A stretch of DNA of 64,000 bases, taken from NCBI RefSeq assembly GCF_019249215.1, contig NZ_JAESDI010000010.1, positions 1 through 64,000 on the forward strand, read 5' to 3'. The notes below the pieces were generated by a model that saw only the letters and a program-made list of their open reading frames with translations, was not told the origin of the DNA and made no database searches. The position numbers and the translations under genes are program-made. Of the stretch, positions 27,393 to 36,960 are shown piece after piece (positions within the stretch are counted from its first letter, which is position 1; each line of letters starts with the position of its first letter). The DNA is from Alteromonas lipotrueae. GTDB taxonomy: Bacteria > Pseudomonadota > Gammaproteobacteria > Enterobacterales > Alteromonadaceae.

Positions 27393-30300
27393 AGCCATAA
27401 TACGTTGGTCTGTGGCGAATCGCATATTAGTTTTACTGGCAACGTTGTGTATTTCTATTGGCGGGGTAATAGCAGTAAAGCATACACCTATTGATGCCAT
27501 ACCTGATTTATCAGATGTGCAGGTGATTGTTAAAACCAGCTATGCAGGGCAATCGCCTCAAGTAGTAGAAGATCAAGTAACCTATCCGCTCACCACTGCC
27601 TTAATGTCTGTGCCGGGTGCAAAAACAGTTCGAGGATTTTCATTTTTTGGTGACTCTTATGTGTACGTTATTTTTGACGACAGTACCGATATGTATTGGG
27701 CACGAAGCAGAGTGCTGGAATACCTTAGCCAAATAACCTTGCCTGATGGTGTGGTACCCAAACTGGGGCCTGATGCTACTGGGGTAGGTTGGGTTTACAT
27801 GTATGCCCTTGTTGATGAGTTACACAACTACGATGCTGGTGAGCTTAGGGCTTTGCAAGACTGGTTCTTAAAATATGAATTGCAAAGCGTGCAAGGAGTG
27901 TCGGAAGTCGCCTCTGTAGGCGGCATGGTTAAACAGTATTTACTGCAACTTCATCCGCAAAAGTTGCAAGCGTATAACGTGCCTTTACGTCATATTGAAA
28001 CGGCACTCGCCCGAGGCAACAATGCAGCGGGTGCGTCAGTAATAGAAATGGCTGAAGCAGAGTATATGGTGACATCTTCTGCCTATCTTACGGGTACTGA
28101 AGATATTGCTAATATTCCTTTAGGCGTTGTTCACAATGGCGTGGCGATAACGATAGGCCATGTCGCGAGTGTAGTAGAGGCGCCACTTATGCGCAGAGGC
28201 ATCGCTGAGCTAAACGGAAATGGCGAAGTGGTAGGTGGCATAGTAGTGATGCGCTTTGGCGAAAATGCTAAGGCGACTATTGATAACGTGAAGGCGCGTA
28301 TTGAAACGTTGAAGGCCAGTTTACCTAGTGGCGTAAATATTGTACCGGTATACGACCGTTCCACCCTTATCGATAATGCCGTCGATAACCTATGGAGCAA
28401 GCTTGTTGAAGAGTTACTTGTGGTGGGTGCCGTCTGCTTAGTGTTTCTTTTTCATGTGCGGTCGTCGCTGGTTGCCATAATCACATTACCAATTGGCATA
28501 TTAATGGCCTTTATCGTAATGAAGTTTCAAGGCCTTAACGCAAATATTATGTCTTTAGGTGGTATTGCCATTGCTATGGGGGCCATGGTGGATGGCGCTA
28601 TTGTGTTGGTGGAAAACCTGCATAAGCATATTGAACGGGCGACAGCGCAAGGAGAGCAAGTAAAAGGTGAAGCGCGTTGGGCGCTAGTGGTGAAGTCGGC
28701 CACCGAAGTGGGGCCAGCCCTGTTCTTTTCACTGTTGATAATTACCGTGTCTTTTATCCCTGTTTTTACCTTAGAAGCACAAGAAGGGCGAATGTTTGCC
28801 CCTCTCGCTTTTACGAAATCCTATGCCATGGCTGCCGCTGCGGCGTTAGCCATTACCTTGGTGCCAGTGTTAGCCGGCTATTTCGTGACAGGCAAGGTAA
28901 AAGCAGAGCATCGCAACCCGTTAAATAGGGCTATTTCGACAGGGTATGTTAAGGCGTTAACGGCTGCGCTGAACCACCCTCGAAAAATAGTGTTCGCAGC
29001 CCTTATTGCGTTAGTTTCTGTAGTATGGCCAATGCAGCATATCGGTAGTGAATTCATGCCATCTTTGGATGAGGGGGACTTACTCTATATGCCTACGACT
29101 TACCCTGGAATTTCGGTGGGCAAAGCCAGAGAGTTGCTACAACAAACCGATAAGCTGATTGCCACAATACCCGAGGTGCAAAATGTATTCGGTAAAGTGG
29201 GTAGAGCGGATACCGCTACCGATCCTGCGCCTTTAACTATGATAGAAACCTTTGTGCAATTAAAGCCAAAATCCCAGTGGCGTGCAGGTATGACAACATC
29301 AAAATTGAAGGAAATATTAAACAGTACGGTGGAATTTCCAGGGGTATCCAATGCGTGGGTGATGCCAATTAAAACGCGTATCGACATGCTCGCTACTGGT
29401 ATTAAAACGCCGGTAGGTATCAAAATAGCGGGGCCAGAATTAGCGGGCATTCAGCAGGTAGGTGTACAAATAGAACAAGCGCTACAAGACTTTGAGAATA
29501 CCGCATCGGTATTTGCCGAGAAAGTTGCAGGTGGGCGTTATATCACTATTGATATTAGTCGTGATAGGGCGGCGCGATATGGGCTCAATATCGCTGATAT
29601 CCAAGAGGTTATCAACACTGCTATAGGTGGGCGAACATTGGGTGAAACCGTAGAGGGAAGGCAGCGTTTTCCTATCAGTATGCGTTACCCACAACAATAC
29701 AGAGATTCTCCAGAAGCGCTAAGACAACTTCCCATAGTTTTAGCAAACGGTGCCAATATTACCTTGGGCGAGGTAGCCGATATTGCTATTGAGGTGGGGC
29801 CCGCGGCAATAAAAAGCGAAAATGCTCGATTAAACGGTTGGGTATTTATCGATATTGAAAGCGGCGATTTAGGCAGTTACGTAAAAAGTGCAAAAGAACA
29901 TATTACTAATACGGTTTCATTGCCTCCAGGCTATTCCTTAACGTGGGCTGGACAGTTTGAATACTTAGAAAGGGCGGAAGCACGGCTTAGCATAATGGTG
30001 CCATTTACCATAGCCGTTATCGTGTTGCTGTTGTATTTAAGCTTCAGGCGAGTTGCCGATGTAGCACTTATTATGATTACCTTGCCATTGGCACTAATTG
30101 GCAGCTACTGGCTACTGTATGCACTGGAGTTTAACTTCTCTGTAGCCGTTGCCGTTGGGTTTATTGCCTTGGCGGGTGTCGCGGTTGAAATAGGCGTTAT
30201 TATGCTGGTGTACCTGCATCAAGCGGTTGAAGCGTTTGATGGAAAAGCTTGCTCTACTACGCATGCTCAATCATCTGCTGAGCAAATAAAACAAGCACTT

Positions 30301-30537
30301 AAAGACGCCATCATTGAAGGTGCCACCCGGCGTGTTAGGCCGGTAATGATGACGGCGCTGTCTATTATAATAGGCTTACTACCTGTGCTGTATGCAACGG
30401 GAACCGGTGCTGAAATTATGCGACGTATTGCTGCACCCATGGTAGGAGGCATGTTAAGTGCGCTAGCGCTAACTCTGTTTGTGCTACCTACTATGTTTTA
30501 CCTTGTTCAGGCGTGGCAGATGAAGCGACGTTCGTAA
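27385..30537 (+). CDS. cusA: Copper/silver efflux RND transporter CusA
   Basis: 1050 residues, full length for a heavy-metal RND pump. N-terminal TM1 (VANRILVLLATL) and a conserved periplasmic PIDAIPDLSDVQV are present. The Cu/Ag-specific methionines of the CusA group are kept in the segments DLLYMPT, TMIETFVQLKP and RIDMLATGIKTPVG. This supports monovalent copper/silver over zinc or cobalt (CzcA). Proton-driven export from the periplasm or cytoplasm through CusB to CusC. Last gene of the operon, with a terminator following. Confidence 0.96.
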   Translation: MIEAIIRWSVANRILVLLATLCISIGGVIAVKHTPIDAIPDLSDVQVIVKTSYAGQSPQVVEDQVTYPLTTALMSVPGAKTVRGFSFFGDSYVYVIFDDSTDMYWARSRVLEYLSQITLPDGVVPKLGPDATGVGWVYMYALVDELHNYDAGELRALQDWFLKYELQSVQGVSEVASVGGMVKQYLLQLHPQKLQAYNVPLRHIETALARGNNAAGASVIEMAEAEYMVTSSAYLTGTEDIANIPLGVVHNGVAITIGHVASVVEAPLMRRGIAELNGNGEVVGGIVVMRFGENAKATIDNVKARIETLKASLPSGVNIVPVYDRSTLIDNAVDNLWSKLVEELLVVGAVCLVFLFHVRSSLVAIITLPIGILMAFIVMKFQGLNANIMSLGGIAIAMGAMVDGAIVLVENLHKHIERATAQGEQVKGEARWALVVKSATEVGPALFFSLLIITVSFIPVFTLEAQEGRMFAPLAFTKSYAMAAAAALAITLVPVLAGYFVTGKVKAEHRNPLNRAISTGYVKALTAALNHPRKIVFAALIALVSVVWPMQHIGSEFMPSLDEGDLLYMPTTYPGISVGKARELLQQTDKLIATIPEVQNVFGKVGRADTATDPAPLTMIETFVQLKPKSQWRAGMTTSKLKEILNSTVEFPGVSNAWVMPIKTRIDMLATGIKTPVGIKIAGPELAGIQQVGVQIEQALQDFENTASVFAEKVAGGRYITIDISRDRAARYGLNIADIQEVINTAIGGRTLGETVEGRQRFPISMRYPQQYRDSPEALRQLPIVLANGANITLGEVADIAIEVGPAAIKSENARLNGWVFIDIESGDLGSYVKSAKEHITNTVSLPPGYSLTWAGQFEYLERAEARLSIMVPFTIAVIVLLLYLSFRRVADVALIMITLPLALIGSYWLLYALEFNFSVAVAVGFIALAGVAVEIGVIMLVYLHQAVEAFDGKACSTTHAQSSAEQIKQALKDAIIEGATRRVRPVMMTALSIIIGLLPVLYATGTGAEIMRRIAAPMVGGMLSALALTLFVLPTMFYLVQAWQMKRRS

Positions 30538-30573
30538 GAATACACGCTACATAACCACCTTAGAAACAAAAAG

Positions 30574-30601
30574 GCAGTTAGGATAACCTAACTGCTTTTT
30601 T
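30574..30601 (+). terminator. Terminator of the cus operon
   Basis: A 9-bp stem GCAGTTAGG / CCTAACTGC with a 4-nt loop ATAA and a T6 tail, 37 bp after the cusA stop. Confidence 0.9.
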
Positions 30602-30735
30602 AGTATTTGTTCGGCTGTTTTATTTCACTGCTTTACTTTACTGATGAAAGCGTACGGTTTGCGCCAAATGTTGTTTACTCAGCGCTAAATACCGTTTTTA
30701 ATCACTTAGAAATAAAAGCCAATACTCATCAATGA

Positions 30736-31950
30736 TTAATGCTTGCTGGCGTAATCTTCCACTTGGGTCCATACACGTAATAAATTTCCGCTCAGGATTT
30801 TTTCAATATCTGCACGGCTGTATTCTCTGTCCAGTAACCCCTGAACTAAATTAGGGAAGCTGGCCACATCTTTCAGGCCAATAGGCAACGAGTCACCTAC
30901 GCCGTCATAATCAGAACCAATTCCTACGTGCTCAATACCAACCAGCTCTACCACATGGTCGATGTGGTCAAGCACTTCATCAAGTGTTGAGTAAGGGTAA
31001 GGTACTTCTTTGCGGTAGTTAGCTTCGAAGTCTTCCAGTTTCGGGCTATCTTCACCTTCAGAGGCAATCAATGCTTTGCGCGCTTGTGTTAGCCCCGTGC
31101 GCCATGTACCCGCTTCTTTCGTTACAAAGCTTGAGCCAAAGTTAATCATGATAACGCCTCCGTTCTCGCCAAGCGCTTTAACCATTTCGTCGTTCATATT
31201 ACGCTCGAAACCAGGTGTAAAGCGTCGAAGTGATGAGTGAGACGCAATTACGGGTACCTTGGTCAGCTCAATAACTTGATAAAATGCATCGTCAGATACA
31301 TGAGAAATATCAAGCATGATGCCGATGTTGTTCATCTCAGTAACCAGCGTTTTACCAAACGGACTTAAGCCATTCCACTGACGGCGCAAATCGTAAGACG
31401 AATCTGAAATATGGTTCGACTGACTGTGTGCTAGTGTAATATAGCGAATACCACGTTCGTGAAACGCTTCTAGATTAGCTAAATCGCCTTGAATCGGTGA
31501 GCCGTTTTCCATTCCCAGAGGTAAAGAGATGATGCCTTTTTCAAATTGTGCTTTTACGTCTGACGGGCTTTTGGCAATGGCAAATTTATCAGGGGCTCGC
31601 GCCACAATGGCTTCTACAGAATCGATAAGCAAATGAGCAAGTTGTGTTGATTCTGGTGAATTATCTAAACTCGCAGGTACATAAATTGACATAAAAGGGG
31701 CATTTAAACCGCCTTTTACCGCGCGTGGATAATCAAAGTCTCCACCTTCCGTGGCTTTGGTGACATCTACCCATGCATTTTTTACGCGATAGGGCACGTC
31801 AATATGCCCATCAACAATAATCGTTTCTTGGGCTATTTTTTTCGCTTTTTCACCCGCTGTGTAAGTGGGGGTATTATCAGCAATGGCTGATGCGCAAAGT
31901 AGAGTGGAAATTGCGAGAGCACAAGATTTTAGCGGGAAGAAGCCCTTCAT
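30736..31950 (-). CDS. Exported M19 family membrane dipeptidase
   Basis: 404 residues from the ATG at 31950, which has AAGGAAAA upstream and opens a good signal peptide (MKGFFPLKSCALAI... ending ASAIA). An earlier ATG at 31983 would add 11 polar residues. The metal ligands of the renal-dipeptidase family are visible in VDGHIDVP (HxD), MENGSP, DISHVSD, ASHSS and GIGSDYDG. It hydrolyses dipeptides, including D-containing ones, in the periplasm. Single gene, converging on cusA. Confidence 0.92.
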   Translation of the reverse strand: MKGFFPLKSCALAISTLLCASAIADNTPTYTAGEKAKKIAQETIIVDGHIDVPYRVKNAWVDVTKATEGGDFDYPRAVKGGLNAPFMSIYVPASLDNSPESTQLAHLLIDSVEAIVARAPDKFAIAKSPSDVKAQFEKGIISLPLGMENGSPIQGDLANLEAFHERGIRYITLAHSQSNHISDSSYDLRRQWNGLSPFGKTLVTEMNNIGIMLDISHVSDDAFYQVIELTKVPVIASHSSLRRFTPGFERNMNDEMVKALGENGGVIMINFGSSFVTKEAGTWRTGLTQARKALIASEGEDSPKLEDFEANYRKEVPYPYSTLDEVLDHIDHVVELVGIEHVGIGSDYDGVGDSLPIGLKDVASFPNLVQGLLDREYSRADIEKILSGNLLRVWTQVEDYASKH

Positions 31951-32335
31951 TTTTGTTTTTTCCTTATCATTGTTGTAAGACAAAAGACTAAAAGAAAACC
32001 TGCTTAGCTACAATGCCCAGAACGTCTTAATCTTTCATTTCTACTTATTTCCAGTTATTTCGGACTTTTTCAATCCCAAAGCTCCTAAAAGTGATGAAAT
32101 TGTGCGTTTTTAGAGCGGTTACTACCATTCACTTTAATTTTACATTGCAATAAAAATTTAAAACTTGTTATTGTGTTGACGCGTGACTTCATAACGCGAA
32201 TGCGGGATACTCCCGAGCGCGTCGCCGAATAGGATGAGAGTGAGTTCATCCGCGCGGCCTACATAATTTTTCGTGGCACCCCTCACTTCTCAGTTATTTT
32301 ACAGGGGCCACAGTAAACAAGTATGAGAAAGTAAA
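31951..32335 (+). promoter_or_regulatory. Intergenic region with a structured leader upstream of the SapC-family gene
   Basis: 385 bp without a gene, between divergent starts. Three short hairpins lie in order before the ATG. CGGGA-TAC-TCCCG is at 32203-32215, GGATGA...TCATCC at 32232-32251, and GTGG..CCCCT / AGGGG..CCAC at 32273-32311 with a two-base bulge. A TTGACG at 32176-32181 could be a -35 element just upstream, though no good -10 follows. The last hairpin ends 24 bp before the start codon. Confidence 0.45.
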
Positions 32336-33103
32336 ATGGCTATTAATTTTGTACCGCTAGATAAAGAAAAACACAAAGACGTAAAAGTCGCGGTTAGCAA
32401 TACCTTTAAGTTTGCGAAAGATACGCACCTTGCTGCAGCCACTATCCGTGAGTTTGCTCAATTAGCTGCCACTATGCCGCTAGTATTTATTGAAGATGCT
32501 AATGCTAAACGCCACCATGTTGTTGCAATGTTGGGTATGGAACAGAACAAAAACCTGTTTCTAACTGGTGACAAATGGCAGGGCCCTCACGTTCCAATGA
32601 ACATCCTTCGTTACCCTTTTGATGTTCGCCCTGATGGCGAGAAGCTAGGCGTATACATTGATGAAAACAGTGACCTAATCGGTGAGGAAGGCGAAGCCTT
32701 ATTTACTGATGCTGGTGAGCCAACGGAATTTTTGCAAAACCGTCAGCAGTTTTTAGCTGATCTTGCAAACAGCGAAATGGTTACACAGCGTTTTGTTCAA
32801 CAAGTTGTTGATCTAGACCTGTTAGATCCAATTCAAATTCGTCTTACTTACCAAAGCGGCCAACAACGTAACGTTACTGGCATGTTAAGCATTAACGAAA
32901 AGAAAGTACTTGAGTTGCCAGAAGAGAAAGTGACTGAGCTTCACAAGTCTGGTTTCTTAGGCGCTATGTACGCAGTAATGATGTCAGCGGGTCAATTGAA
33001 CCGTTTGGTTGAGCTTTCAAATGGTACAGACAACCCAATTCGCAGCATGCAATTGTCAGTGGTTAAGCCTGAAGAAGCACAAGCTGAAGCGCCAAGCGCA
33101 TAG
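32336..33103 (+). CDS. SapC family protein
   Basis: 255 residues, cytoplasmic-looking, without a signal peptide. Recognised features of the SapC family include the opening FVPLDKEKH, PLVFIED, then LTGDKWQGPHVPMNILRYPF, and a C-terminal LNRLVELSN. The name comes from a Campylobacter S-layer locus, but in gammaproteobacteria the function is unknown. It is monocistronic, with its own structured leader and terminator, directly upstream of the dcw cluster. Confidence 0.78.
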   Translation: MAINFVPLDKEKHKDVKVAVSNTFKFAKDTHLAAATIREFAQLAATMPLVFIEDANAKRHHVVAMLGMEQNKNLFLTGDKWQGPHVPMNILRYPFDVRPDGEKLGVYIDENSDLIGEEGEALFTDAGEPTEFLQNRQQFLADLANSEMVTQRFVQQVVDLDLLDPIQIRLTYQSGQQRNVTGMLSINEKKVLELPEEKVTELHKSGFLGAMYAVMMSAGQLNRLVELSNGTDNPIRSMQLSVVKPEEAQAEAPSA

Positions 33104-33147
33104 GTATTATCATCCACTAGGGTGATTAAAGCGCTAAGCTAGACAAT

Positions 33148-33180
33148 AAACCGATACTGGGAAACGAGTATCGGTTTTTT
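33148..33180 (+). terminator. Terminator of the SapC-family gene
   Basis: An 11-bp stem AAACCGATACT / AGTATCGGTTT with an 8-nt loop and a T tail. It isolates the dcw cluster from upstream transcription. Confidence 0.92.
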
Positions 33181-33459
33181 CGTATTTATCATCTTTACTT
33201 TCCCCACCCCCTTTTTATTTTGCCCCTCTTTTCTTAGGGGTTATCAACTACTTCGCCAAAACACTGTATATGCACACAGTTCAAAGCCAGTAAATACGTG
33301 GCCTTCACTATGCTTTTTAGCTTGACAGTGGGGATCATTGATACCTAAACTGTCAATCAGTGGGTAAATGTGGCGAATAGTGGATCGAACCATCATTGTT
33401 TTGCAGATCAGTACTCAAAAAACAAGAAAACCAAGAGCAAAATATAGAAGGCTAGGGGA
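33181..33459 (+). promoter_or_regulatory. mraZ promoter region with MraZ-type repeat operator
   Basis: A TTGACA -35 box is at 33322-33327; the -10 is indistinct (near 33340-33350). Three direct TGG-led repeats with an exact 10-bp period follow at 33361 (TGGGTAAATG), 33371 (TGGCGAATAG) and 33381 (TGGATCGAAC). MraZ is known to bind TGGG-type direct repeats with about 5-nt spacers in front of its own gene, so this is the likely autoregulatory site. mraZ begins 70 bp later. Confidence 0.65.
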
Positions 33460-33918
33460 ATGTTCCGCGGCGCTAATGCAATCAATCTGGACACAAAAGG
33501 CAGACTAGCGATACCGACAAAGTATCGGCAGTCGCTGCTGGATGATTGTAATGGACAGCTGGTCTGTACGGTCGATACACAGCAAAGTTGTTTGCTGCTT
33601 TACCCACTTCCCGAATGGGAAGAAATTGAGCTTAAACTCATTAAGTTCTCAAGCATGATTCCGGCAGAAAGACGCATGCAGCGTTTATTACTGGGTCATG
33701 CTACAGAAGGTGAAATGGACAAAAGCGGTCGAATTCTGCTTCCTACTCCGCTACGCCTTCATGCTCACCTATCAAAAGAAGTCATGTTAGTTGGTCAGTT
33801 GAATAAGTTTGAAATTTGGGATGCTGAAGTATGGGCTGAACAAGTTGAGCTTGATATGGATACCGAACGCAAAGGCGAATTTGAACTCACCGAACGTTTA
33901 CAGGACTTTTCCTTATGA
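33460..33918 (+). CDS. mraZ: Transcriptional regulator MraZ
   Basis: 152 residues, the normal length. Two SpoVT/AbrB-like swapped-hairpin repeats, each with a D-x-K-G/S-R core ([15 protein letters not shown] and [15 protein letters not shown]). It is a DNA-binding repressor of the division and cell wall operon that it heads. The TGG repeat array 70-100 bp upstream is its probable operator. Overlaps rsmH by 4 bp. Confidence 0.97.
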   Translation: MFRGANAINLDTKGRLAIPTKYRQSLLDDCNGQLVCTVDTQQSCLLLYPLPEWEEIELKLIKFSSMIPAERRMQRLLLGHATEGEMDKSGRILLPTPLRLHAHLSKEVMLVGQLNKFEIWDAEVWAEQVELDMDTERKGEFELTERLQDFSL

Positions 33919-34856
33919 GCCAATCTAGCGAATTCAAACATGTTTCTGTACTTCTCGACGAGTGTATAGAAGCATTAGCTATCAAACCTGATGGCATTTA
34001 TATTGACGCCACATTTGGCCGTGGAGGCCATTCTGCGCATATTCTTGATGCATTAGGTAGCGATGGTACCCTAATCGCGTTTGATCGCGACCCTCAGGCT
34101 ATAGAAGCTGCTAAGCGTTTTGCAGATGACAGCCGCTTCCGTATTATTCATTCTCCTTTTGGCGACATGGCCGAAGAAATTGAAGCCTTGGGTTTAACCG
34201 GAAAGATTGACGGCGTATTAATGGACTTGGGTGTTTCGTCTCCTCAACTTGATGATGCTGAACGTGGTTTTAGTTTCCTTCGCGACGGTCCGCTAGATAT
34301 GCGTATGGACACCTCCCGTGGTGAAAGTGCAGCCGATTGGCTAGCCCGTGCTGAAGAACAAGACATTACCCAAGTGATTAAAGAGTTTGGTGAAGAGAAG
34401 TTTGGTAAACGCATCGCGCACGCCATTGTAAATACTCGCGAAACCACGCCTATTACCCGTACTGCTCAGTTAGCCGCACTTATTGATGAAGCCGTACCAG
34501 TAAAAGATAAGTTTAAACACCCAGCTACTCGCGCATTTCAAGGCATCCGAATTTACATTAATGCTGAACTAGAGCAACTGCGAATAGGCCTAAAAGCAGC
34601 CACTCAGGTGTTAGCAAAAGAAGGTCGCTTAGCGGTCATTTCTTTTCATTCTTTAGAAGACAGACTCGTAAAACGCTTTATAAAAGACCAAAGCAAAGGC
34701 AAATCAGTACCGCATAATCTGCCTATAACCCAAGCTGAAATAGATGCCGATAAAGTTTTAAAAGCGCTAAGTCGTGCCATAAAACCCTCTGAATTGGAGA
34801 TTGCGAACAACGTTCGCTCACGCAGTTCCGTGTTAAGGGTGGCCGAAAAGCTATGA
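33915..34856 (+). CDS. rsmH: 16S rRNA (cytosine-1402-N4)-methyltransferase RsmH
   Basis: 313 residues. SAM-binding motif [10 protein letters not shown] near residues 31-40, the [13 protein letters not shown] segment, and the C-terminal [12 protein letters not shown] are present. It methylates N4 of C1402 in 16S rRNA. Standard second gene of the dcw cluster (formerly mraW). 4-bp overlaps on both sides suggest translational coupling. Confidence 0.97.
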   Translation: MSQSSEFKHVSVLLDECIEALAIKPDGIYIDATFGRGGHSAHILDALGSDGTLIAFDRDPQAIEAAKRFADDSRFRIIHSPFGDMAEEIEALGLTGKIDGVLMDLGVSSPQLDDAERGFSFLRDGPLDMRMDTSRGESAADWLARAEEQDITQVIKEFGEEKFGKRIAHAIVNTRETTPITRTAQLAALIDEAVPVKDKFKHPATRAFQGIRIYINAELEQLRIGLKAATQVLAKEGRLAVISFHSLEDRLVKRFIKDQSKGKSVPHNLPITQAEIDADKVLKALSRAIKPSELEIANNVRSRSSVLRVAEKL

Positions 34857-35188
34857 CGTTAGGTAAGCCAGATAGGGCAAATACAAACTTCAGTTTACTG
34901 CTGATTATTGTGTCAGATTTAACCCGCAACAAGTTGCGGGTTTTGTTGTATTTAGCGGTTCTGCTTAGTGGCATGGCGGTTATCCTTGGTAGCCACCAAA
35001 ATCGACAGCAAGTTATTGCCCTTGAAGACCTGATGCAACAAAAAGATGAGCTCGACGTTGAATGGCGCAATTTAGTGCTAGAACAACGTGCGCTGACCGA
35101 ACATAACCGCATAGAAACCTTGGTTGAAAAGCAACTTGATATGTATCGCCCTACAGCCGATGACGAAGTGGTAGTGAGACTTAAATGA
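34853..35188 (+). CDS. ftsL: Cell division protein FtsL
   Basis: 111 residues. A short cytoplasmic tail, one transmembrane helix ([17 protein letters not shown], about residues 30-46), then a periplasmic coiled coil with a leucine heptad pattern. Forms the FtsQLB complex that activates FtsWI. Identified by size, topology and position between rsmH and ftsI. 4-bp overlaps with both neighbours. Confidence 0.93.
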   Translation: MTLGKPDRANTNFSLLLIIVSDLTRNKLRVLLYLAVLLSGMAVILGSHQNRQQVIALEDLMQQKDELDVEWRNLVLEQRALTEHNRIETLVEKQLDMYRPTADDEVVVRLK

Positions 35189-36960
35189 CCACGCCAACCG
35201 TTAAACGTAGCCGCAAAGCGAGCGGAGCAAAACAAAACGTCACACCAAGCTTGGTGCACTGGCGCTTTGTGGTTGTGCTTATCGTGGTTATCTCGGTTTT
35301 CGCGGCACTGGCTGCCCGCGCGGCGTTTATTCAAGTTATTGAGCCTGATGAACTTATCCAACAAGGCGATAGCCGTACCTTGCGTACGCGCAACATGCCT
35401 ACCTATCGCGGGCTGGTGACAGACCGAAATGGTGTTGAACTAGCTGTAAGCGTGCCGGTTCGGGCCATTTATGCCGACCCTAAAATTATTCATGAGAACG
35501 ATGGCCTTGCTGAACCTCGTCGTTGGCAAGCGCTGGCCGATGTACTAGGCCAATCGGTAGATAGCTTACAAGAAAAAGTGAGCAATCCTAAACGCCGTTT
35601 TGTGTACTTGCAGCGCCAAGTGTCTCCTGCCATGGCCGAGTATGTCGATAAGCTTGATATTCCAGGTATTTACTTACGCCGTGAGAGCCGTCGTTATTAT
35701 CCTACCGGTGAAGTGTCGGCCCAATTAATCGGTGTTACCGATGTAGATGATACAGGTGTTGAAGGCTTAGAGCGTATGTACGACGAGTGGCTAACAGGCA
35801 CGCCTGGCTCACGTAAAATTCGTCGAGATGCCAAAGGTCGTCAGGTAGAAATTTTAGAAACCACCACGGGTGAAGATGCAGGCAACCTGCAACTGACTAT
35901 CGACCAACGTATTCAAGCGTTAGCGTACAAAGAAATTAAAGAAGCCATGATTTACTATCAATCTAGTTCTGCCTCGGCAGTGGTGATTGATGTAAAAACG
36001 GGCGATGTACTGGCCATGGTAAATGCGCCGTCTTTTAACCCTAACGATCGCAGTAATATTTCACCCCACCGCATGCGTAACCGCGTTATTACCGATGCAT
36101 TCGAGCCCGGTTCAGCGTTGAAGCCGTTAGCGGTATTAACTGCTATGGAGTTCGGTGAAGTAGAAGCGGAAGATGTGGTAGATACTAACCCTGGTTGGAT
36201 GCGCCTAGGCGGAAGCTTAGTTAAAGACTCGCGTAACTATGGCGAGCTTACTCTTGAAGAAATTATTCAGCATTCAAGCAATATGGGCACCTCGAAATTA
36301 GCGTTGTCTGTGCCTAAGCAATTTCTACTCGATACCTATTACAACATTGGGCTGATGTCAGATACTGGCCTAAATATGGCCGGTGAAAGCAGTGGTATTT
36401 TCTACGACCGAAGCCGCTGGTCTGAATTCGAACTGGCCACCTTGTCATTTGGCTATGGGATATCGGTAACCACTGCGCAACTTGGTCGCCTCTACGCTAC
36501 CTTGGCGAATGGCGGTATCAAGCAGCCATTGAATATTATCAAGTCGCCACAGCAAACGGGGTGGCAAGGCCAGCCTGAACGCGTGATCAGTGAAGAGAAT
36601 GCAAAAGCCATAGTACAAATGATGGAGAGCGTAACTCAACGAGGCGGTACAGCGAAAAAAGCGGCCGTTCCAGGTTACCGTGTGGCAGGAAAAACTGGTA
36701 CCAGTCGTAAGGCTGTGGCAGGTGGTTATGGCGAAGAGTATGTGAATATCTTTGCAGGTATTGCCCCTGTTTCCGACCCAAGACTTGTCACTATTGTGCT
36801 TATTAACGAGCCTGGTGGTGATTTGTATCACGCCGGTGACACTGCGGCACCTGTGTTTTCGTCAATCATGGGCGGTGCTTTACACATGCTAAACGTAACC
36901 CCAGATGACAAGCACGTGACGTCAGGCGCGTGGCTGAAAGGAGGTAACAGTGGTAGTTAA
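35185..36960 (+). CDS. ftsI: Peptidoglycan D,D-transpeptidase FtsI (PBP3)
   Basis: 591 residues. N-terminal TM helix (FVVVLIVVISVFAALAARAA), pedestal domain with RGLVTDRNG, and a transpeptidase domain with active-site serine S310 in GSALKP (SxxK), HSSN (SxN) and KTGTSRK (KTG). It is the septal cross-linking enzyme and partner of FtsW. The stop lies 11 bp inside murE, whose ribosome site is within this gene. Confidence 0.97.
   Translation: MTTPTVKRSRKASGAKQNVTPSLVHWRFVVVLIVVISVFAALAARAAFIQVIEPDELIQQGDSRTLRTRNMPTYRGLVTDRNGVELAVSVPVRAIYADPKIIHENDGLAEPRRWQALADVLGQSVDSLQEKVSNPKRRFVYLQRQVSPAMAEYVDKLDIPGIYLRRESRRYYPTGEVSAQLIGVTDVDDTGVEGLERMYDEWLTGTPGSRKIRRDAKGRQVEILETTTGEDAGNLQLTIDQRIQALAYKEIKEAMIYYQSSSASAVVIDVKTGDVLAMVNAPSFNPNDRSNISPHRMRNRVITDAFEPGSALKPLAVLTAMEFGEVEAEDVVDTNPGWMRLGGSLVKDSRNYGELTLEEIIQHSSNMGTSKLALSVPKQFLLDTYYNIGLMSDTGLNMAGESSGIFYDRSRWSEFELATLSFGYGISVTTAQLGRLYATLANGGIKQPLNIIKSPQQTGWQGQPERVISEENAKAIVQMMESVTQRGGTAKKAAVPGYRVAGKTGTSRKAVAGGYGEEYVNIFAGIAPVSDPRLVTIVLINEPGGDLYHAGDTAAPVFSSIMGGALHMLNVTPDDKHVTSGAWLKGGNSGS

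Noticed and set aside
34723-35364. 213-codon minus-strand open frame over rsmH, ftsL and ftsI
   Set aside because: Antisense shadow of three certain genes, with no recognisable domain and no ribosome site.
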